64,000 nucleotides of DNA from Microvirga lupini (GTDB taxonomy: Bacteria > Pseudomonadota > Alphaproteobacteria > Rhizobiales > Beijerinckiaceae). Both the position numbers and the translations under genes were made by a program. The notes under the pieces are model-generated. The model made no database searches. It saw only the letters and a program-made list of their open reading frames with translations, and had not been told where the DNA came from. Below are positions 15,580-21,860 of the stretch, in pieces. The stretch lies in NCBI RefSeq assembly GCF_014191055.1, contig NZ_JACHWB010000001.1, positions 711,875 through 775,874 of the forward strand, in the 5' to 3' direction. Every line of letters starts with the position of its first letter. The first letter of the stretch is position 1.

Positions 15580-16373
15580 TGGTGCAGGTACTGGCCAAGG
15601 CCCGGGTGAAGGGCTACGCGAAAAAGGACGGCACCTACGTCAAGCCGCATGACCGGAAGGAGGCGCCGGCCGCGGCGCGCCCCGAGCAGAAGCAGCTGCG
15701 CCTGCCTACCGAGACGGACGAGATTTTGCATCATCACCCCAAGGCCGGGGAGAACGGAGCCCAGGTCGTGTTGAAGAAGCCCAGCCACCCGAGCGCGCCC
15801 AGCACCTGGCACAGCCCGACCGCCGTGGCGACCTTCGTACCTGACGGCGACGTGCCGCTGTCGATCAACGGCGTCCGGCTCAGCCCCTGGAAGGATCACC
15901 CGACCACCAATGAGGGCTGGGATTACGTCGACGGCGTCAACGACGACCTCTGGGAGCCGGCATTCATCCTGCCACCCGGTAAGAAGGCGGCCAGCGGCGT
16001 GGTCATCGAAGAGCCTGATGGGCGTGTGTGGTTGATCCACCCGACCAACCAGTTCGGCGGGTACCACGCCAGTTTCCCCAAGGGCACGGCCGAGCCGGAG
16101 CTGTCGCTGCAGGCGAACGCCATCAAGGAGGCGTTCGAGGAGTCAGGCCTGAAGGTCGAGATCACCGGCTTGCTGGGGGACTACGAAAGGACAACGTCTG
16201 TAGCTCGAATTTACACAGCCAGGCGCGTAGGCGGAACGCCAATTGCGATGGGCTGGGAGTCGCAAGCTGTCAGCCTTTGCCCTGTCGAACACCTCTATGA
16301 GCTGCTGAATGTTTGGGCTGATCACGGAATAGCTGAAGCGATCGGCGCCGGGCCGATACCGAAAGTAAAATGA
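15579..16373 (+). CDS. Nudix hydrolase
   Basis: A 264-residue protein. The N-terminus (VKGYAKKDGTYVKPHDRK) carries a KDGTxVxxH motif that recurs in phage and mobile-element proteins. The Nudix domain starts near residue 128; the Nudix box GTAEPELSLQ ... KEAFEESGL is at residues 168-188, with Lys in place of the first Arg and the metal-binding EExxG-type glutamates present. Nudix enzymes cleave nucleoside diphosphates linked to another group, including ADP-ribose and NAD; phages with ADP-ribosyltransferases often carry one. The last 180 bases are visibly AT-richer than the rest and lead straight into the HNH gene. Confidence 0.82.
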   Translation: MVQVLAKARVKGYAKKDGTYVKPHDRKEAPAAARPEQKQLRLPTETDEILHHHPKAGENGAQVVLKKPSHPSAPSTWHSPTAVATFVPDGDVPLSINGVRLSPWKDHPTTNEGWDYVDGVNDDLWEPAFILPPGKKAASGVVIEEPDGRVWLIHPTNQFGGYHASFPKGTAEPELSLQANAIKEAFEESGLKVEITGLLGDYERTTSVARIYTARRVGGTPIAMGWESQAVSLCPVEHLYELLNVWADHGIAEAIGAGPIPKVK

Positions 16374-17011
16374 ACGTAGTCAGCCGAGCAGAAGCACGCG
16401 AGCAGGGCCTAAAGCGCTACTTTACTGGGGCGCCTTGCAAGCGCGGACACATCGATGAACGCTTCACTGCCTCTACGAGATGCGTCTCGTGCAACGCGAT
16501 CATCTGTGCCGGATGGAAAGCCGGGAACAAAGACCTGAAGGATGAGCTTGATCGCGAGTACCGGAGCAACAATCGCGAGAGGCAGAAGAAAAATTCGTCC
16601 GATTGGTACAGCCGGAACCGCGACCTCACCATTGAGAGAGCCCGCCAGCATGCCCAGAAGTCGCCGGAGGCTCAGGCAAAGAAGAAGCGGGAGTGGAAAT
16701 TCAGGAATCCTGATAGCTCCACGTTTCACTCCGCACTGCGTCGAGCCAGGAAAAGCGCGGCAATGCCAGCCTGGTTCGGCGAGCTTGACGAGTTCGTATG
16801 GGATGAGGCTGCTGAGCTCGCCATCCTGAGACGCGCTGCTACTGACATCAGCTGGGCGGCTGATCACATGATCCCGCTAGCTTGCAAAAAGGCCTGTGGG
16901 CTGCACGTCTGGAATAACTGCCAGGTGATCCCTGCGTACCTGAATGGACGCAAGGGCAACAAGCTGATCCTCACTGAGCCGGACGAATGGCTTGCACGTA
17001 TAAGCAAGTAA
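16370..17011 (+). CDS. Free-standing HNH endonuclease (homing-type)
   Basis: A 213-residue protein. The N-terminus CKRGHIDERF ... CVSCNAIICAGW is a zinc-finger module found in phage HNH proteins. A basic, Arg/Asn-rich middle follows. The HNH core WAADHMIPLACKKACGLHVWNNCQ ends in NGRKGN, matching phage HNH nucleases that act on double-stranded DNA. It starts in an ATGA overlap with the Nudix gene and has AT-richer codon use than its neighbours, both signs of later insertion. Confidence 0.8.
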   Translation: MNVVSRAEAREQGLKRYFTGAPCKRGHIDERFTASTRCVSCNAIICAGWKAGNKDLKDELDREYRSNNRERQKKNSSDWYSRNRDLTIERARQHAQKSPEAQAKKKREWKFRNPDSSTFHSALRRARKSAAMPAWFGELDEFVWDEAAELAILRRAATDISWAADHMIPLACKKACGLHVWNNCQVIPAYLNGRKGNKLILTEPDEWLARISK

Positions 17012-17053
17012 ATAGCAAGTATTCACAAGTAATGGCGTGATGCAGTTGCCTAC

Positions 17054-17083
17054 TTGCGCAATTAATCAAATTTGATATACGCT
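17054..17083 (+). promoter_or_regulatory. TTGC-class promoter before the DUF4942 operon
   Basis: TTGCGC (17054-17059), 18-base spacer, TACGCT (17078-17083); an alternative -10 is TATACG two bases upstream. The spacer contains AATCAAATTTGAT, a possible regulator site. Confidence 0.5.
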
Positions 17084-17084
17084 A

Positions 17085-17120
17085 GCCTCATTCCGCTCAA
17101 CAACGAATGAGGCTTTCTGT
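17085..17120 (+). promoter_or_regulatory. 5' leader hairpin that contains the Shine-Dalgarno sequence
   Basis: Stem GCCTCATTC (17085-17093) / GAATGAGGC (17105-17113), followed by TTTCTGT and the ATG at 17121. The only candidate ribosome-binding site, GAGG (17109-17112), is in the 3' arm. The hairpin could hold translation off or act as an attenuator. Confidence 0.5.
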
Positions 17121-17474
17121 ATGTGGATCTGTTTAAACAATGCTTTCCTGTCGATCATCGAGCCCGTCAAGGGCGGCGACAAGCTGCGCGTTCGCGCTCG
17201 CCGCAAGGGTGACATCGAGGCGGTCTTCCCGGGCGCCAAGGTCGAGCGCACCCCGGGCCGTGACTATCTCTACCGCGCCGAGCTGCCGCGCGAGCAGGTG
17301 GTCGCGGCCATCGCCAGCCAGGTGGCCGGCATCAGCTACCCGAACTTCAAGGACAGCGTGAAGAACAAGCCCCTGCACGATGCCTATGCCCGCTTCTGGG
17401 GCATCATGGCCAACCTGCAGGAGCTGCGCCCTTACTCGACCACCAAGCGCCGCGGCCAGGGAGCGTTCCTGTGA
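17121..17474 (+). CDS. Hypothetical phage protein, 117 aa
   Basis: Begins MWICLNNAFLSIIEP. The middle, RVRARRKGDIEAVFPGAKVERTPGRDYLYRAELP, and the end, SVKNKPLHDAYARFWGIMANLQ, match a family of small phage proteins that travel with DUF4942/methyltransferase genes. It overlaps the methyltransferase gene by four bases (GTGA). Function unknown. Confidence 0.7.
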   Translation: MWICLNNAFLSIIEPVKGGDKLRVRARRKGDIEAVFPGAKVERTPGRDYLYRAELPREQVVAAIASQVAGISYPNFKDSVKNKPLHDAYARFWGIMANLQELRPYSTTKRRGQGAFL

Positions 17475-19120
17475 ACGCCGTCGTAGGCCAGGTGACTGGC
17501 GAAATCATCGAGGACGTGTCCGAGTTCTTCGCGCCGATGTCGGCTGACTTGGTGGACAGCCTGATCGGCCAGTACAACGCCGCCCGCGGCAACGTCGAGG
17601 CCCTGGCGGCTGCCGTGCGCGCCGGCCAGAACGCCTCGGTGCTGCACTACTTTGTCGAGGGCAACGTGCGCGAAGAGCGCTACACCCTGCCGAAGACGGT
17701 CGAGGCCCTGTTCCGCACCGAGGGCGCCATCGCTCAGCTCAACGCCGACTTCTGGAACCGTGCGCTGCGCCTGACCGACGTGCTCGACTACATGCCGCAG
17801 AAGCGCCGCGACGAGTGGTTCGAGCAGATCCGCAACCCGGAAGGGCGCAAGGCCGGCCGGCACACCAGCGACACGGAGCTGCCGCCGCTGCCTGAGTTCG
17901 AGGAAGCCACTGTGCGCTCGACCCTGGCCGGCCTGCTGCACAACCGTGCCCAGTTCCTGGCCGAGCGTGTCGACGGCATCTTCCGCGCGCTGAGCCGTGC
18001 CCACGTGACCAACCAGCCCCAGGGCTTTGGCAAGCGCATGATCATCGCCAACGTGTTCGGCTACCAGACCCACGGCCACATCAACGACCTGCGCTGCGTG
18101 ATCGCCAAGTTCATGGGGCGCGACGAGCCGAAGCACGGTGCCACTGACCCAGTGATCAAGGCCGCCCGCCGCCAGAACGGCCAGTGGATGAACGTCGACG
18201 GTGGGGCTCTCCGGATCCGTGTTTATGGCGGCGTCGGTACCGCGCACCTCGAGGTGCACCCGGACATGGCCTGGCGCCTGAATGCCATCCTGGCCAGCCT
18301 GCACCCCCTCGCTATCCCGGCCGAGTTCCGCACCAAGCCGAAGCGCGTGAAGAAGATCAAGGACTTCGAGCTCTTCGACCGTCCGCTGCCGTTCGCGGTG
18401 ATCCATCTGCTGGCAGGCATGCGCCAGGTTCGTGAGCGCATCGAACCAGCCTATCCGGAGCGCTACCGCGACGTGCCGAACGCGCTCAGCTGGGACTACG
18501 GCCAGCACGAGAAAGCGGCAATGGCGGAAGCCGAGAAGGTGCTGATGTCCATCGGCGCGGTGAAGGAGAAGCACTACTGGCAGTTCGACTACAACCCGCA
18601 AGAGGTGCTTGATCAGGTGGTGTGCTCCGGCTGCATCCCCGACCACAAGTCGCACCAGTTCTACCCGACCCCGGCGTCAGTGGCCGAGAAGGCGATCGAG
18701 CTGGCCGAGATCCAGCCAGGGCATCAAGTGCTGGAGCCGAGCGCCGGCCAGGGTGGTCTGGCTGACCTGATCCCTGAACTTGCCTTCACCAGCTGCGTCG
18801 AGATCAGCCCGCTGCACTGCCAGATCCTCAAGGCCAAGGGCCACAACGTGATCGAGGCCGACTTCCTCAAGTGGCGCGGGATCGGCGCGTTCCACCGGGT
18901 GGTGATGAACCCGCCTTTCAGCGAGGGCCGCTGGCAGGCGCACCTGCAGCACGCCGCGACCATGCTCTACCCGGGCGGCCGTCTCGTCGCCATCCTGCCT
19001 GCCAGCGCCAAGGGCAAGCAGGTGCTGGAAGGCTTCGACCTGCAGTGGTCGCCGGTGATGGAGAACCAGTTCGCCGGAACGAGCGTGGACGTGGTGATCC
19101 TGACCGCTACCCGCCTGTAA
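17471..19120 (+). CDS. DUF4942-domain N6-adenine methyltransferase
   Basis: A 549-residue protein from a GTG start. Residues 1 to about 370 are the DUF4942 region (DFWNRALRLTDVLDYMPQKRRDEW, FGKRMIIANVFG). The C-terminal 170 residues are a methyltransferase: QFYPTPASVAEKAIEL, motif I VLEPSAGQGGLADL, acidic loop CVEISPLH, and motif IV VVMNPPFSEGRW. NPPF is the adenine-N6 form. It is the second DNA methyltransferase of the window, of a different class from the one at 2447. Such phage enzymes are thought to alter host or phage DNA marks to avoid restriction. Confidence 0.85.
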   Translation: MNAVVGQVTGEIIEDVSEFFAPMSADLVDSLIGQYNAARGNVEALAAAVRAGQNASVLHYFVEGNVREERYTLPKTVEALFRTEGAIAQLNADFWNRALRLTDVLDYMPQKRRDEWFEQIRNPEGRKAGRHTSDTELPPLPEFEEATVRSTLAGLLHNRAQFLAERVDGIFRALSRAHVTNQPQGFGKRMIIANVFGYQTHGHINDLRCVIAKFMGRDEPKHGATDPVIKAARRQNGQWMNVDGGALRIRVYGGVGTAHLEVHPDMAWRLNAILASLHPLAIPAEFRTKPKRVKKIKDFELFDRPLPFAVIHLLAGMRQVRERIEPAYPERYRDVPNALSWDYGQHEKAAMAEAEKVLMSIGAVKEKHYWQFDYNPQEVLDQVVCSGCIPDHKSHQFYPTPASVAEKAIELAEIQPGHQVLEPSAGQGGLADLIPELAFTSCVEISPLHCQILKAKGHNVIEADFLKWRGIGAFHRVVMNPPFSEGRWQAHLQHAATMLYPGGRLVAILPASAKGKQVLEGFDLQWSPVMENQFAGTSVDVVILTATRL

Positions 19121-19123
19121 TGC

Positions 19124-19153
19124 TTGCTCATATCTGAGCAACACAGGTACAAT
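19124..19153 (+). promoter_or_regulatory. TTGC-class promoter with perfect palindromic operator
   Basis: TTGCTC (19124-19129), 18-base spacer, TACAAT (19148-19153). Bases 19124-19141 are a perfect inverted repeat, TTGCTCA-TATC-TGAGCAA, over the -35 box. Confidence 0.75.
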
Positions 19154-19200
19154 TCAGCCAACACAACAGAGCCGGGCAACGCCCGGCAGGGGAAAGGAAG

Positions 19201-19719
19201 GTGAAATTAGTAGAGTTGCTGGCACGGAAGCTGGGCGAGTGGCCTGATAGCTGCATGGTTATCGCCCAGGACTTAAGCGGCATAGTATTTCTTTGGAAGT
19301 ATCAAGACATCGAGTTCGAGGGTAATGGGTGGCGTCACCGAACGAACATGGGTCTTTGTGATTTCGAGTATGAAATCGGCCAGCACGAGACTTGCACTGA
19401 CCACGCCACCGCCATCGTCACCCGCGAGCAGTGGCAGGCCGAGCGTGATCGACTGATCGCCAGCGGCGAAGAGCTGCCCACCCATCGCATCGTCGGTGAC
19501 GCCAACGATGCCGAGGGCGCGCTGGCCGGCGCCCAGGCCGAGGCCGACACCTGGGAGCAGCGCGCCGTCAAAGAGGCAACCCGCGTCGTCGAGCTGGAGG
19601 CGGAGCGAGCCGATCTCGTAGCGGCACTGGAAGCCATTATCACCATTTCCGACCGCAAGCACGACGCATGGGATCACGCCAAGGCGCTGATTGCCCGCGT
19701 CAAGGGCGGTGCGCAATGA
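19201..19719 (+). CDS. Hypothetical phage protein, 172 aa, ending VKGGAQ
   Basis: GTG start behind GGGGAAAGGAAG. The N-terminal 65 residues (ELLARKLGEWPDSCMVIAQD) are a conserved phage module; from the segment EQWQAERDRLIASGEE on, it is a helical coiled-coil tail. The first about 170 bases are AT-richer than the rest, as if two pieces had been joined. It ends VKGGAQ with an ATGA overlap. Confidence 0.65.
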   Translation: MKLVELLARKLGEWPDSCMVIAQDLSGIVFLWKYQDIEFEGNGWRHRTNMGLCDFEYEIGQHETCTDHATAIVTREQWQAERDRLIASGEELPTHRIVGDANDAEGALAGAQAEADTWEQRAVKEATRVVELEAERADLVAALEAIITISDRKHDAWDHAKALIARVKGGAQ

Positions 19720-20012
19720 ACCATCATCTCCTGATCGGGCAGAAGCTCCAGCAGCTGCTGGATCTTGCCGAGCGCGCGCGGCAGAACACCGACCTGCTCA
19801 GCAACCACTTCGAGAGCAAAGTCCCGCAACGCCTGACCGACCACTTGGCAGCGCTGCTTGATCACCAGCAGAAGATCATGGCAGCGGACGGTGGCGAGAG
19901 CGCCGGCGCCGACTACATGACGTCAATCGATGCTGATATCCGCAAGGTAAAGCACGCCCTCACCGCGTATGTTCCTGAAGCGGCGGGCCTGGTGAGCGGA
20001 GGTGCGCAATGA
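19716..20012 (+). CDS. Hypothetical protein, 98 aa, ending SGGAQ
   Basis: Starts in the ATGA overlap with the preceding gene. Entirely helical (QKLQQLLDLAERARQNTDLL), ending AGLVSGGAQ. The last codons serve as ribosome-binding site for the gene at 20009. Function unknown. Confidence 0.6.
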   Translation: MNHHLLIGQKLQQLLDLAERARQNTDLLSNHFESKVPQRLTDHLAALLDHQQKIMAADGGESAGADYMTSIDADIRKVKHALTAYVPEAAGLVSGGAQ

Positions 20013-20230
20013 GCATCATCGAGCAGATCGCCGGGCGACTGTTCGCCATCGAAATGCTGCGCAGCGTAGACGGCATGCCGAAGTCGATGTTTGCCGATGG
20101 TGGCGGCCTGGACACCGTGGCGCGCAATCTGGAAGCCACTGCAGCGCGCTATCCCGCTGACTACGCCGCCGGCATCCGCCAGGTGACCGGCCAGGTGCTC
20201 GCCAAGCTGGCGGCTGGGGGTGGGAAGTGA
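20009..20230 (+). CDS. Hypothetical protein, 73 aa
   Basis: Coupled to the preceding gene by ATGA. Sequence MSIIEQIAGRLFAIEMLRSVDG is helical; no family recognised. Its stop overlaps the next GTG start. Confidence 0.55.
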   Translation: MSIIEQIAGRLFAIEMLRSVDGMPKSMFADGGGLDTVARNLEATAARYPADYAAGIRQVTGQVLAKLAAGGGK

Positions 20231-20586
20231 GCATCGTCAAGGTCAAAAAGGCTTTGGTCATCACCCTTGGTGCCGGGAGCGTGCTGGTCGGGCAGGCCGT
20301 CACGCGCCACCAGGCGGCACTGTGCTTCGTCCGGCCAGCAGAGTCGAAGGCGCCAGGAACGCCTGCGCCTGAGCTGGACAACACCATGCAGGTTGAGGAT
20401 GTCGACGCAGCCATCGCCTTCCCGGACGTCCTGGCGATCGATCGCATGATCAACAACCTCACCCAGCTGCGCGCCGCCTTCGCGGAAGCCAGGAAGCAGC
20501 CGGCCAAATGCGTCGAGTGCGACGACGGCATGTGCGGCGGCACCGGCATCTACGAAGGCCGCAAGTGCGATGGGATACCGTTCTGA
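20227..20586 (+). CDS. Hypothetical protein with C-terminal zinc-binding cysteines, 119 aa
   Basis: GTG start overlapping the previous stop. The C-terminus CVECDDGMCGGTGIYEGRKC has the CxxC...CxGxG look of a DnaJ-type zinc knuckle. The middle is helical. Function unknown. Confidence 0.55.
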   Translation: MSIVKVKKALVITLGAGSVLVGQAVTRHQAALCFVRPAESKAPGTPAPELDNTMQVEDVDAAIAFPDVLAIDRMINNLTQLRAAFAEARKQPAKCVECDDGMCGGTGIYEGRKCDGIPF

Positions 20587-20963
20587 TGGGCTGTGTCATC
20601 GAAGGGGAGCGCTGTACTCGATGCTGCGAAGCAATCACTCTGAAAATGAGCCGGTCGCAACTTCTGGCTCATCCATCTTCAGATGCCCAGTTCATCCGCG
20701 AGCACTGGAAGCCGATCAGTAAGCGTAGGGCGAAGAAGAAAAACCCTTACCTGTTTCAGCGGCACCCGCGCCTGCAATCTGCAAAGGCATGGCGCCTGTA
20801 CCACTGCACGGCTCTGACAAGTGAGGGATGCGGAAAGTACGAGGATCGTCCGGCGGTGTGCAGCGGTTACCCTCTGTATGGGGCGGGCGGCCTGCACAGC
20901 AGGCCTGACTATCACCCGCAGTGCGTGGAGTGGAAAATGATCGACGTGGTGCAGAATCCCTGA
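20586..20963 (+). CDS. YkgJ-like cysteine-cluster protein
   Basis: A 125-residue protein with CTRCCEAI near the start and CGKYEDRPAVCSGYPL in the second half. This matches the CxxCC ... CxxYxxRPxxCxxYP pattern of the YkgJ family, which is predicted to bind zinc or iron-sulfur. The substrate is unknown. It begins in a TGATG overlap and is the last gene of the cassette run 19201-20963. Confidence 0.7.
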   Translation: MGCVIEGERCTRCCEAITLKMSRSQLLAHPSSDAQFIREHWKPISKRRAKKKNPYLFQRHPRLQSAKAWRLYHCTALTSEGCGKYEDRPAVCSGYPLYGAGGLHSRPDYHPQCVEWKMIDVVQNP

Positions 20964-20985
20964 TCCCAAAGCAGGGCATCAACAC

Positions 20986-21025
20986 CGCCTCACCCTCGGT
21001 GCAGTAAGGCTGCAGTGGTGAGGCG
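20986..21025 (+). other. Hairpin at a cassette boundary
   Basis: Nine-base stem CGCCTCACC / GGTGAGGCG with an inner GCAG / CTGC hairpin. AAAAC rather than T follows, so it is a poor rho-independent terminator on this strand, although it takes the terminator position of the other boundaries. Confidence 0.4.
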
Positions 21026-21033
21026 AAAACTTC

Positions 21034-21050
21034 GGGCGCGTATAGGGCGC
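21034..21050 (+). repeat. GGGCGC-N5-GGGCGC boundary repeat 5
   Basis: GGGCGC at 21034 and 21045, 11 bp apart, preceded by CTTC and followed by the phosphatase gene. Confidence 0.7.
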
Positions 21051-21080
21051 TCCAGCAAACAGCCCGGGAGGGCAGAAAGG

Positions 21081-21806
21081 ATGTCGGCTCCACCACTTCT
21101 CAAGCGTTTCCCCGCCAACACAGTCGGTCGCGATTTCGCGGTCGGCGATATCCACGGCCATTTCACCCGCCTGCAGGCCGCCCTGGACGCAATCGGCTTC
21201 GACCCTGCCGTCGATCGCCTGTTCTCGGTCGGCGACCTGGTCGACCGCGGGCCAGAGTGCGAGGAGGTGATCAAGTGGCTGAACAAGCCCTGGTTCCACC
21301 CCGTGCGCGGCAACCATGACGACTACGTGTGCCGGTACGACACGTGCGACATCGGCAACTGGCTGCACAACGGCGGCTCCTGGTTCCTGGGTCTGCCCAG
21401 CCTGGAGCAGGCCAACTACCAAGTCATGTTCAACGAGCTGCCGATCGCCATCGAGGTCGAGACGCCGGAAGGCCTGGTCGGCCTGTTGCATGCCGACTGC
21501 CCATTCCCATCCTGGTTCGAGCTCCAGTTCGAGCTGACTGGTGCGACCGAGCACAAGCGCCTCAAGTTGGTGAAGAACACCTGCATGTGGTCGCGCAACC
21601 GCATCGAGTTCGGCGATGCCAGCGGCGTTGCGGACGTCCGCGCGGTAGTCTGCGGCCACACGCCAGTGCGGCAGCCTGTTGTTCTCGGCAACGTGTACCA
21701 CATCGACACCGGCGGCTGGTTCCCGGACGAGAGCGGGCACTTCACGCTGCTCGACCTGCAGACGCTGGCGGCAACACCACCGATCCCTGCGAAGCTGGAG
21801 TGGTGA
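21081..21806 (+). CDS. PPP-family protein phosphatase (phage lambda type)
   Basis: A 241-residue protein. The ATG at 21081 follows GGGAGGGCAGAAAGG; longer readings start inside the boundary repeat. Metal-site motifs are GDIHGH, GDLVDRGP and GNHDDY in order, with CGHTP and a late HIDTGGW providing the remaining His residues. The family dephosphorylates Ser/Thr, and in some cases Tyr or bis-nucleotides. It could reverse a phage or host kinase activity, including that of the kinase-like protein at 11160 (speculative). Confidence 0.88.
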   Translation: MSAPPLLKRFPANTVGRDFAVGDIHGHFTRLQAALDAIGFDPAVDRLFSVGDLVDRGPECEEVIKWLNKPWFHPVRGNHDDYVCRYDTCDIGNWLHNGGSWFLGLPSLEQANYQVMFNELPIAIEVETPEGLVGLLHADCPFPSWFELQFELTGATEHKRLKLVKNTCMWSRNRIEFGDASGVADVRAVVCGHTPVRQPVVLGNVYHIDTGGWFPDESGHFTLLDLQTLAATPPIPAKLEW

Positions 21807-21810
21807 CACC

Positions 21811-21833
21811 AACCCCGCTACGGCGGGGTTTTC
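21811..21833 (+). terminator. Rho-independent terminator
   Basis: Stem AACCCCGC / GCGGGGTT with a TACG tetraloop, then TTCC. Ends the phosphatase unit just before the terminase promoter. Confidence 0.75.
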
Positions 21834-21838
21834 CGTTG

Positions 21839-21860
21839 TCGTGACTGCAAAATTGCAGCA
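21839..21860 (+). promoter_or_regulatory. TCGTGAC-class late promoter, +1 at the terminase ATG
   Basis: TCGTGAC-TG-CAAAAT-TGCAGC, then the A of ATG at 21860. No Shine-Dalgarno sequence. Confidence 0.75.

Noticed and set aside
16180-17011. Group I intron around the HNH gene
   Set aside because: The Nudix frame reads through to a normal stop that overlaps the HNH start; no split gene or intron core is seen.
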